Below the pieces are notes generated by a model, which was not told the origin of the DNA, ran no database searches, and saw only the letters and a list, made by a program, of their open reading frames with translations. This document shows positions 1 to 5,231 of a stretch of 5,231 bases of DNA, one piece after another. The stretch's first letter is position 1. Each line of letters starts with the position of its first letter. Made by a program: the position numbers and the translations under genes. Origin of the DNA: CAYJMQ01 sp964392415 (GTDB lineage Bacteria > Bdellovibrionota > JACOXK01 > 2-02-FULL-40-11); assembly GCA_964392415.1 (NCBI GenBank), contig CAYMPL010000093.1, positions 1-5,231 on the forward strand, in the 5' to 3' direction.

Positions 1-37
1 CACGCGCCGCGCGGACGCCGCCCGGGGGCGGACGGGG
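1..37. other. Extreme G+C-rich stretch at window edge
   Basis: Only three of the first 37 bases are A or T, whereas the rest of the window is of moderate composition. In the DnaJ frame the stretch encodes an arginine/alanine-rich peptide that does not fit the expected domain II sequence. It may be a contig-end artefact or a chimeric join, or a divergent piece of dnaJ. The sequence alone cannot decide. Confidence 0.4.
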
Positions 38-187
38 GATCAATTGGTGAAGGTTGTCATTGAAACCCCGACAAAAATGACACCAAAGCAGAAAGAGCTA
101 TTGGCAGAATTTTCGAATCTATCAGGGGATCGGTTGGAGGCGGGTCGGCGAAGTTTCCTTGAGAGAATGAAAGAGTTTTTTGGATGA
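2..187 (+). CDS. dnaJ: C-terminal end of chaperone DnaJ (5' partial)
   Basis: The frame is open from the window edge to TGA at 185-187 and gives about 61 residues. From position 35 onward it reads GDQLVKVVIETPTKMTPKQK followed by a helix ending in MKEFFG. This matches the end of DnaJ: the last strand of C-terminal domain II (G-D-x-x-V-x-V) and then the family's P-T-K-(L/M)-T/N-x-K-Q-x-x-L-L-x-x-F closing helix. DnaJ is the cytoplasmic Hsp40 that delivers unfolded clients to DnaK and stimulates its ATPase. The J domain, the G/F region and the zinc-finger region lie outside the window. The first dozen codons (2-37) are G+C-rich and arginine-rich and do not resemble the usual DnaJ sequence before GDQ, so the 5' edge may be artefactual. 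The stop overlaps the next start as ATGA. Identification is by family knowledge from the short tail only. Confidence 0.85.
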   Translation, partial: TRRADAARGRTGDQLVKVVIETPTKMTPKQKELLAEFSNLSGDRLEAGRRSFLERMKEFFG

Positions 188-1479
188 GATGGGCGCTATT
201 TTTTGTCCTGTTATTCTGCCTCTCATGCGCTGAGAAAGAAGTCCGTCGGGAGGAAAGGATAGACACCCCGACGGAAGCTTCCCAGATCGATCACGAAACT
301 ATTGAAAAAGAAGAGCCGCAAGAAATAGTTTCAACCAGAAAACAGGTGATTGGTTGTATTTTACCACTGAGTGGAAAATATTCGAAATTCGGACAAAGGA
401 GCTTAAGGGGAATCCAGCTCGCGTTTTCCTTTTTTTCAGATGGAGGGGCTGCTCCTTATGAGTTAGCCATTTATGATTCACGGGGAATCCCGGAAGAAGC
501 TGAACGGGGCGTTGGAAAACTTCTTGAAGAGGATCAGGCGATCGCTGTTCTGGGACCTCTTTTGACCTCCTCATCGGAGAAAGCCGCGCGCCGCGCCGAA
601 CAACTTAAAATCCCCATGATTAATCTCTCACAGCATCCGACTATTACAACAACGGGAGAATATGTTTTTCGCTACGCGATGACACGGGAACATCAGGTAA
701 ATACATTGGTTAAATATGCCTGCGGCGACAGGGGAATAAAAAAATTTGCGATCCTCTATCCCGACGACAATTATGGAATTGAGTTTGCAAATCTATTTTG
801 GGACAAGGTTGAGGAATGTGGGGGAATGGTGGAGGGGATTGAGACATATCTTCCCGCTCAAAGCGATTTCAACCGTGAAATAAAAAGACTGGTGGGGTTG
901 GATCAGCCAAAGGCGAGGAAGGATGAGTATAAAATTTTTGAAGAAAAGGCTAAGATTGAGCTAAACAAGGAAGAGATCAAAGAATCGGATGTTAAGCTTC
1001 CGCCTCAGATTGATTTTGAGGCGCTATTTATTCCTGACTATGCAAAAGTTATTGGGCAAATTGCGCCGACACTGGCTTATTATGATGTTGAAAATGTGTT
1101 GCTGCTTGGGACTGAGGGATGGAATTCAAAGGAGTTGGTCGAACGAGGGGGGGGATATATAGAAGGGGCTGTTTTTGTAGATGGTTTTTTTAGGGGGGCG
1201 GCGTCTTCAGAAGCAAAGACATTTGTTAAGCTCTTTGAAAAAATTTTTTATGAAACGCCTGCGATTTGGGAGGCGCAGGCTTATGATGCGGCCAGGTTAT
1301 TGATCACGGTTCTTTCAGAAGACGATATTGAAACACGGGAATCTCTGAAAGAAAAGCTAAGCGGGCTGTCTGGTTACATAGGGGCAACCAAAGAAGCATC
1401 ATTTTTAGGCAATCGGGATGTCGATAAAGAGTTGTTTTTATTAACCGTTGAAAAGGGGATGATTCGAGAGCTTAAATAA
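184..1479 (+). CDS. Lipoprotein of the periplasmic-binding-protein type 1 fold (PBP-activator / LIV-binding-like)
   Basis: The 431-residue product starts with a short signal peptide (MR, then hydrophobic residues 3-13) and a lipobox-like end F-C-L-S-C, so Cys15 is the probable lipidated residue. The Cys at -3 is atypical. An acidic linker (about 16-52) follows. Residues 54-430 look like a two-lobed type 1 periplasmic-binding domain: IGCILPLSGKYSKFGQRSLRG (55-75) gives the first strand and helix, AVLGPLLTSSSEKAA (121-135) the second conserved turn, and FAILYPDDNYG (188-198) the start of lobe 2. The same fold is used by Leu/Ile/Val-binding proteins and by LpoA, the lipoprotein activator of penicillin-binding protein 1A. 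Lipidation and the absence of nearby permease genes favour an LpoA-like envelope role, but this is inference. A charged insert lies at about 240-275. Translation is probably coupled to dnaJ (ATGA overlap), as no strong Shine-Dalgarno is seen. A run of eight G lies at 1147-1154. Confidence 0.85.
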   Translation: MRWALFFVLLFCLSCAEKEVRREERIDTPTEASQIDHETIEKEEPQEIVSTRKQVIGCILPLSGKYSKFGQRSLRGIQLAFSFFSDGGAAPYELAIYDSRGIPEEAERGVGKLLEEDQAIAVLGPLLTSSSEKAARRAEQLKIPMINLSQHPTITTTGEYVFRYAMTREHQVNTLVKYACGDRGIKKFAILYPDDNYGIEFANLFWDKVEECGGMVEGIETYLPAQSDFNREIKRLVGLDQPKARKDEYKIFEEKAKIELNKEEIKESDVKLPPQIDFEALFIPDYAKVIGQIAPTLAYYDVENVLLLGTEGWNSKELVERGGGYIEGAVFVDGFFRGAASSEAKTFVKLFEKIFYETPAIWEAQAYDAARLLITVLSEDDIETRESLKEKLSGLSGYIGATKEASFLGNRDVDKELFLLTVEKGMIRELK

Positions 1480-1608
1480 TTTAAAAAAAGGTAGACGAAT
1501 TAAAAACCAGCATGGTAATATCCCTTTTTAATAAGGTAAGAAGGGTCGTTGTGGAAAAAAATCTTAAGACCCAAGCCTGAATTGTGTTGTGACAGGAAGG
1601 GGGTTTGC
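1480..1608 (+). promoter_or_regulatory. Gap before dksA-like gene with a weak candidate promoter
   Basis: This 129-base gap separates the lipoprotein stop from the dksA-like start. A weak sigma-70-type pair is possible: TAGACG (1492-1497), an 18-base spacer and TAATAT (1516-1521), each four of six to consensus. A poor hairpin pairs CCCTT (1522-1526) with AAGGG (1541-1545) across a long loop. Neither is convincing. The gap is long enough for the downstream gene to have its own promoter. Confidence 0.2.
1594..1602 (+). promoter_or_regulatory. Ribosome-binding site of the dksA-like gene
   Basis: The purine run AGGAAGGGG ends six bases before ATG at 1609. It decides the start: the same frame is open from an earlier ATG at 1549, but that one has no such site upstream and would add 20 residues with no resemblance to the family. 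Confidence 0.75.
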
Positions 1609-1974
1609 ATGAAAAAAAAGGATCTTGAAAGATTTAAAGAGCGGCTCTTGGAGCAGAAGCGGCAAATCATTGAAGGGGGTAAGAAGCTGTTGGCACAAGA
1701 GCTCAACGTCAGTCGTGACGACCTTCCTGATGAAATCGATTTGGCCACCACCGATCTGTCACAGTCTCTGATGATCAGATTAAAAGATCGTGAGCGAGCA
1801 GTGATCCCCAAAATTGAGAAGGCTTTGCAAAAGATTGAAAAAGGGGAGTATGGGGTTTGTGAATCTTGTGGTGAAGAAATTGGGGTGAGCCGTCTTGAAG
1901 TCCGCCCCTTCGCCGTCCTCTGTATCAAGTGTAAAGAAGAAGAGGAGCACAATGAAAAAATGTTCGCCAGCTAA
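1609..1974 (+). CDS. DksA/TraR-family zinc-finger transcriptional regulator
   Basis: The 121-residue product has the DksA plan: an N-terminal helix rich in Lys, Glu and Arg (1-32), a turn containing DEIDLA (41-46), a second long helix (about 49-79), then a zinc finger with Cys84, Cys87, Cys105 and Cys108 (C-x2-C-x17-C-x2-C). The D-x-x-D-x-A motif at the turn is the coiled-coil tip that DksA inserts into the RNA polymerase secondary channel, so the functional residues are present. GEYGVCESCGEEI is the classic family signature. DksA proteins modulate transcription initiation together with ppGpp during starvation and stress. At 121 residues it is shorter than E. coli DksA (151) and resembles the compact DksA-like proteins common in deltaproteobacteria. 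Orthology to dksA itself is therefore not certain and no symbol is given. A hairpin begins at its stop codon. Confidence 0.92.
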   Translation: MKKKDLERFKERLLEQKRQIIEGGKKLLAQELNVSRDDLPDEIDLATTDLSQSLMIRLKDRERAVIPKIEKALQKIEKGEYGVCESCGEEIGVSRLEVRPFAVLCIKCKEEEEHNEKMFAS

Positions 1975-2002
1975 CAGACCATTTCGTAGAAATGGTCTGT
2001 TA
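1972..2002 (+). terminator. Hairpin 1 downstream of the dksA-like gene
   Basis: TAACAGACCATTTC pairs perfectly with GAAATGGTCTGTTA, giving a 14-bp stem with a three-base loop (GTA). The left arm includes the TAA stop codon of the dksA-like gene. Position and stability suggest a transcription terminator or mRNA 3'-end stabiliser. However, the following bases (AATTAAAG) are not a T-run, so it is not a textbook intrinsic terminator. It is one of a pair with the next hairpin. Confidence 0.6.
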
Positions 2003-2013
2003 AATTAAAGATC

Positions 2014-2042
2014 GACGCGCCATTTCTTTGAAATGGCGCGTC
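2014..2042 (+). terminator. Hairpin 2, paired copy with altered lower stem
   Basis: GACGCGCCATTTC pairs perfectly with GAAATGGCGCGTC, giving a 13-bp stem and a TTT loop. The seven apical pairs (CCATTTC/GAAATGG) are identical to hairpin 1, while most of the lower stem differs but remains fully paired. It starts 11 bases after hairpin 1 and is not followed by a clear T-run. It may act with hairpin 1 as a tandem terminator, or be a REP-like palindrome. Confidence 0.6.
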
Positions 2043-2132
2043 ACATTATAATATTTCCTCACAATTTTCGTCTAAAGTTTATTTTCCAAAATACCGAACT
2101 ATACAAGTGTGGGGGTTGTATCCCCGCCTTCT
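2043..2132 (+). promoter_or_regulatory. A+T-rich lon leader and candidate promoter
   Basis: After the hairpins the sequence becomes A+T-rich. It contains a perfect -10 hexamer TATAAT (2047-2052), but no good -35 lies 16-18 bases upstream. TTGAAA (2028-2033) is only 13 bases away and sits inside hairpin 2; that spacing is nearer to heat-shock promoters, but the CCCCAT-type -10 is missing. TATACA (2100-2105) is another weak -10. No CIRCE element is seen. Close to the gene, GGGG (2112-2115) can pair with CCCC (2122-2125). Confidence 0.25.
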
Positions 2133-4547
2133 ATGGACGAATTCGATCAGCAAGAGATTACGGTTCCTGAAGAATTACCCCTCCTCCCTGTCAGGGATGT
2201 TGTCATTTTTCCTTATATGATTCTTCCTTTATTCGTGGGACGCGAATCATCTATTCGTGCTGTTGAGTATGCGATGGAACATGAAAAGGTGATTTTCCTC
2301 TCCGCTCAAAAAGAGATGACAGATGAAAACCCATCGCCTGAAGCCATTTATGAAGTTGGTACGTACGCATTAATCATGCGGATGAGAAAGCTCCCAGATG
2401 GCCGGATCAAAGTTCTGATTCAGGGATTGGGAAAAGGGAAAATCGAGATTTATCAGCAGCAGGATCCATTCTACAGGGTAAAAATAAAAAAGATCGAACA
2501 GACAAGCAAAGGGAAAGATGAAGTGACGGTGGAGGCGCTGGTGAGAACGGTCAAGGAACAGCTTGAAAAACTTGTTTCTCTTGGAAGAATGATTTCGCCA
2601 GATATTCTTCTCATCATGGATGAAGTCACGGAGCCCGGAAAACTTTCCGATCTCATTGCCTCAAATATGGGACTTAAAGTTATTGATGCCCAACGGATTT
2701 TGGAGACAAACGATATTGAAGAGAAACTGAAGCTTGTGAATCAACTTCTCTCCCGTGAGCTGGATGTTCTTTCGATGAAAGAAAAGATCAAAATCCAGGC
2801 TCGTGAGGAAATGACAAAAACACAAAAAGAATATTTTCTTCGGGAACAACTCAAAGCTATTCGCACAGAGCTCGGGGAACAGGCGGATAAAAATGATGAA
2901 ATGCAGGAACTTCGGGAAAAAATTCTTGCGGCGCATATGCCAAAAGAGAGTGAAGAAGAGGCCTTGAAACAGCTCAGCCGACTCGAGCGGATGCATCCTG
3001 ACTCCTCTGAATCGAGCGTTGTGCACACCTATCTCGATTGGCTTGTTGAAGTCCCCTGGAGCAAGCGCACTGAAGACAGCCTTGATATAAAAAGAGCAAA
3101 AGAGATCTTGGATGAAGATCATTTCGGTTTGGAAAAAGTGAAAGATCGGATACTCGAATTTCTTGCCGTTAGAAAACTAAGACATTCGATGAGTGGTCCC
3201 ATCCTCTGTTTTTCTGGTCCGCCCGGTGTTGGAAAAACATCGCTCGGAAAATCGATTGCAAGGGCGATGGGAAGACATTTCATTCGGATTTCTTTAGGAG
3301 GCATTCGAGATGAAGCTGAAATTCGCGGGCATCGAAGAACCTATGTGGGGGCGATGCCGGGAAAAATCATTCAGGGGTTGAAGCAGTCCGGTGTGAATAA
3401 TCCTATATTCATGCTGGATGAGATCGACAAGATTGGAAATGATTTCCGCGGCGATCCGGCTTCGGCGCTTCTTGAAGTGCTTGATCCGGAACAGAATTAT
3501 AGCTTTAGGGATCATTATCTGAACATGCCGTTTGACCTTTCAAACGTCTTCTTTATCGCGACAGCGAATTTTATCGATCCTGTGCACCCGGCGCTCAAAG
3601 ACCGGATGGAGGTCATTCAACTCCCCGGCTACAGTGAAGATGAGAAATTAAAAATTGCCGAAAGGTTTTTAATTCCAAAACAGATTAAAAACAACGGGTT
3701 TACAGAAGAAAAAATTAAGATAACAAAGGGGGCGGTTAAAACCATTATCCGCCAATATACTCAAGAAGCGGGTTTGAGGAATCTGGAGCGGGAAATTGCT
3801 TCCATTTGCAGGAAAGTAGCAAGAAAATTTGCTGAAAAGGAAGTGGTATCGACAGTCATCGACGAAAACAATATTTCAAAGTTTTTGGGAGTGCCCAAGT
3901 TTTTAGAGGAAGAAGAGCAGAAGAAGAGCGAGGTGGGCATTGCAACCGGCCTTGCCTGGACTCCTTACGGGGGTGAAATTCTTTATATAGAAGCAACGCA
4001 GATGGCTGGGAAGGGAGGGCTGACATTGACAGGGCAACTGGGGGATGTGATGAAAGAGTCAGCACAGGCGGCTTTAAGCTATATTCGCGCGCATGCCAAA
4101 GAGTTTGGGATTGAAGATCCAGAGTTTTTTGCTAAGAACGATCTGCATGTTCATGTGCCAAAAGGAGCTATCCCCAAAGACGGTCCTTCGGCTGGGGTAA
4201 CCATTGCCGCATCCTTAATATCTTTGATTACAAAGAGACCCATTTCAAAAGATATTGCGATGACGGGAGAAATCACGCTTACGGGAAAAGTGCTTCCTAT
4301 CGGTGGAATTCGGGAGAAGGTTTTAGCGGCGCTCAGACAAAATATCAAAACCGTTATTATCCCCTATCGAAATAAAGAAGACCTGAAAGAGATCGCGAAG
4401 GAATATAAAGAAAATATCAAATTTATTCTTGCAAAAGATCTCAAGGATATTTTGCATGCCGTGTTTGGAAGAGAATCGTCTTTTCTGAAATCCGAAAGAA
4501 AAGAACCCTTCCGAAAATATCGGTTCGGAAAAGAAGAAGCGGCTTAA
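2133..4547 (+). CDS. lon: ATP-dependent Lon protease (LonA type)
   Basis: This is a complete LonA of 804 residues counted from ATG 2133 (E. coli Lon has 784). The order is: N-terminal substrate-binding domain (about 15-207, starting LPLLPVRDVVIFPYMILPLFVGRE), a helical coiled-coil linker (about 208-305), an AAA+ module with Walker A GPPGVGKTS (362-370, Lys368), Walker B IFMLDEID (425-432), sensor 1 Asn479 in ATAN and sensor 2 region GLRNLER (547-553), then the protease domain with catalytic Ser686 in PKDGPSAGVT and Lys729 in GGIREKVLAA. The Ser-Lys spacing of 43 equals that of E. coli Lon. All key residues are intact. Lon degrades misfolded and short-lived regulatory proteins as a cytoplasmic hexamer. 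Start choice is uncertain: GTG at 2109 would add eight residues, and neither start has a good Shine-Dalgarno. ATG is preferred for its initiator and fit to family length. The C-terminal ~25 residues are a charged tail. Confidence 0.97.
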   Translation: MDEFDQQEITVPEELPLLPVRDVVIFPYMILPLFVGRESSIRAVEYAMEHEKVIFLSAQKEMTDENPSPEAIYEVGTYALIMRMRKLPDGRIKVLIQGLGKGKIEIYQQQDPFYRVKIKKIEQTSKGKDEVTVEALVRTVKEQLEKLVSLGRMISPDILLIMDEVTEPGKLSDLIASNMGLKVIDAQRILETNDIEEKLKLVNQLLSRELDVLSMKEKIKIQAREEMTKTQKEYFLREQLKAIRTELGEQADKNDEMQELREKILAAHMPKESEEEALKQLSRLERMHPDSSESSVVHTYLDWLVEVPWSKRTEDSLDIKRAKEILDEDHFGLEKVKDRILEFLAVRKLRHSMSGPILCFSGPPGVGKTSLGKSIARAMGRHFIRISLGGIRDEAEIRGHRRTYVGAMPGKIIQGLKQSGVNNPIFMLDEIDKIGNDFRGDPASALLEVLDPEQNYSFRDHYLNMPFDLSNVFFIATANFIDPVHPALKDRMEVIQLPGYSEDEKLKIAERFLIPKQIKNNGFTEEKIKITKGAVKTIIRQYTQEAGLRNLEREIASICRKVARKFAEKEVVSTVIDENNISKFLGVPKFLEEEEQKKSEVGIATGLAWTPYGGEILYIEATQMAGKGGLTLTGQLGDVMKESAQAALSYIRAHAKEFGIEDPEFFAKNDLHVHVPKGAIPKDGPSAGVTIAASLISLITKRPISKDIAMTGEITLTGKVLPIGGIREKVLAALRQNIKTVIIPYRNKEDLKEIAKEYKENIKFILAKDLKDILHAVFGRESSFLKSERKEPFRKYRFGKEEAA

Positions 4548-4553
4548 GAAGAT

Positions 4554-5231
4554 TTAAGGTCCTGCGTTTGTCCGGCTGGCTGCTGTCCGACCAAAATAGT
4601 CAAGAGCCGCTTTCCCCAAAATCGTCACATCGGCGCCGGCGCCGTTGAGATTAATAGTGGCAGAGAGAGAACCGCTTCCGAAAAAAATGTAAGCAGCGCC
4701 ATCATTGTTGGCGCCTGGACCATCGTCATTATTTATATCCCCCGCCCCTGGTACCCCAAATCCGAGGAAGTCAGAGGCCGCTTTTCCTAACACGGTCACA
4801 TCGTTGTTTCCCATCGTGATCGATGAGGCCAATGAAGCGCTTCCATAAATAATATAGGCAGCGCCAGCATCAGTGGCTTGGGCATCGTTGGCTTGGGCAG
4901 ACACGAAGATATCAGAAAGACCATCATCATTGACATCCCCCGCGGCGGAAAAGCCAACTTCTCCAAGAAGATTAGTGGTGGCATTTCCCAAGAGGCGGAC
5001 ATTTTCTTCAGAATTCGCGGTATCAAGGGTGAGATTGGCCGGAAATGTCCGTCCGTAAATAATGTAGCCGGCTCCATTGTTGTTTGCTCCGGGGCCGTCG
5101 TCATTTCTGTGCGCCGACCCGCCAAAATCAGCGAAACCATCTCCATTGACATCTCCCAACCCACTGACTTTAATCCCTAGATAATCATTAGCCGCTTTTC
5201 CCAACAACGTGATGTCTGTTGCAGCTGCCGC
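4554..5231 (-). CDS. FG-GAP repeat (integrin-alpha-like beta-propeller) protein, 5' partial, possibly degraded
   Basis: The frame is open from the window's right edge to TAA (4556-4554) and gives 225 residues; no genuine start is inside, as the first in-frame TTG at 5207 lies within a repeat. It holds three repeat units and part of a fourth, each opening with (D/N)-V-x-(I/L/V)-L-G-x-A and closing with G-A-A/G-Y-I-(I/F)-(Y/F)-G. Units 1 and 2 carry the FG-GAP calcium loop (DVNGDGFAD, DVNDDGLSD). Such repeats build extracellular beta-propellers in secreted or surface proteins, often in adhesion. Unit 3 lacks about 13 residues covering the calcium loop. Unit 4 stops after DYFGR with an unrelated eleven-residue tail. 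Neither other frame restores the repeat there, so a simple frameshift does not explain the end. The gene is convergent with lon, with six bases between stops. It could be a pseudogene remnant or a rearranged live gene; ligand and function are unknown. Confidence 0.85.
   Translation of the reverse strand, partial: AAAATDITLLGKAANDYLGIKVSGLGDVNGDGFADFGGSAHRNDDGPGANNNGAGYIIYGRTFPANLTLDTANSEENVRLLGNATTNLLGEVGFSAAGDVNDDGLSDIFVSAQANDAQATDAGAAYIIYGSASLASSITMGNNDVTVLGKAASDFLGFGVPGAGDINNDDGPGANNDGAAYIFFGSGSLSATINLNGAGADVTILGKAALDYFGRTAASRTNAGP
4557..5219 (-). repeat. Tandem FG-GAP-coding repeat units
   Basis: Units read on the minus strand at about 5219-5004 (including a leading Thr), 5003-4803, 4802-4632 and 4631-4557, giving about 71, 67, 57 and 25 residues. 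The start of the unit is conserved at the DNA level: closely similar 26-base segments lie at 5191-5216, 4777-4802 and 4606-4631. Such similarity would allow recombination or slippage between units. The shortened third unit is consistent with that. Confidence 0.75.

Noticed and set aside
1549..1608. Extended N-terminus of the dksA-like gene from ATG 1549
   Set aside because: The 20 extra residues do not resemble the family, and the strong ribosome-binding site at 1594-1602 points to ATG 1609.
1500..1952. Long minus-strand open frame of 150 codons
   Set aside because: It lies opposite the well-supported dksA-like gene. It gives a Ser/Arg-rich peptide with no recognisable domain and is a shadow of the coding strand.
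2661..3122. Minus-strand open frame of 153 codons inside lon
   Set aside because: It is antisense to the conserved Lon linker and the start of its AAA+ region, with no recognisable domain or family resemblance.
4543..4558. Small inverted repeat CTTAA-N6-TTAAG between the lon and FG-GAP stops
   Set aside because: Five A+T-rich pairs are too weak for a terminator. The symmetry comes from two stop codons facing each other.
4557..4598. Simple frameshift as the cause of the FG-GAP truncation
   Set aside because: Translating the other two minus-strand frames here gives no FG-GAP continuation (for example VGQQPAGQTQDLK), so a one- or two-base error does not restore the blade.
4631..4644. 14-base self-complementary sequence CGGCGCCGGCGCCG
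   Set aside because: It codes for Gly-Ala residues within the FG-GAP unit and is explained by G+C-rich Gly/Ala codons. There is no second copy and no promoter or terminator context.
4878..5180. Plus-strand open frame of 100 codons opposite the FG-GAP gene
   Set aside because: The minus strand carries clear repeated FG-GAP motifs in this stretch; the plus-strand peptide has no comparable pattern.

Overview
The window reads as ordinary chromosomal DNA of a Gram-negative bacterium of moderate G+C. The gene set (DnaJ end, a lipoprotein of the periplasmic-binding / LpoA-like fold, a DksA/TraR-type zinc-finger protein, Lon, and an FG-GAP repeat protein) fits a deltaproteobacterial-grade lineage, but that placement is an inference from gene content only. 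No tRNA, rRNA, CRISPR array, insertion sequence or phage gene was seen.

Layout. Positions 2-187 hold the 3' end of a dnaJ-like gene, whose first ~37 bases are extremely G+C-rich and do not look like DnaJ. Its stop overlaps (ATGA) the start of a predicted outer-membrane or periplasm-facing lipoprotein (184-1479). After a 129-base gap comes a small DksA/TraR-family gene (1609-1974) with its own clear ribosome-binding site. A 158-base gap then carries two adjacent perfect hairpins with the same apical sequence but different, still fully paired, lower stems. It is followed by a complete ATP-dependent protease gene, lon (2133-4547). Six bases beyond the lon stop, on the opposite strand, ends a partial gene for an FG-GAP beta-propeller-type protein (4554-5231, continuing past the window). 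Its last two repeat units look damaged.

Together, DnaJ (chaperone), the DksA-like factor (transcriptional response) and Lon (proteolysis) form a protein-quality and stress theme on the + strand. The lipoprotein is translationally coupled to the chaperone gene. The FG-GAP gene is convergent and probably unrelated in function. I see no evidence for a wholly new system. The most unusual items are the twin hairpins before lon and the irregular 3' end of the FG-GAP gene.
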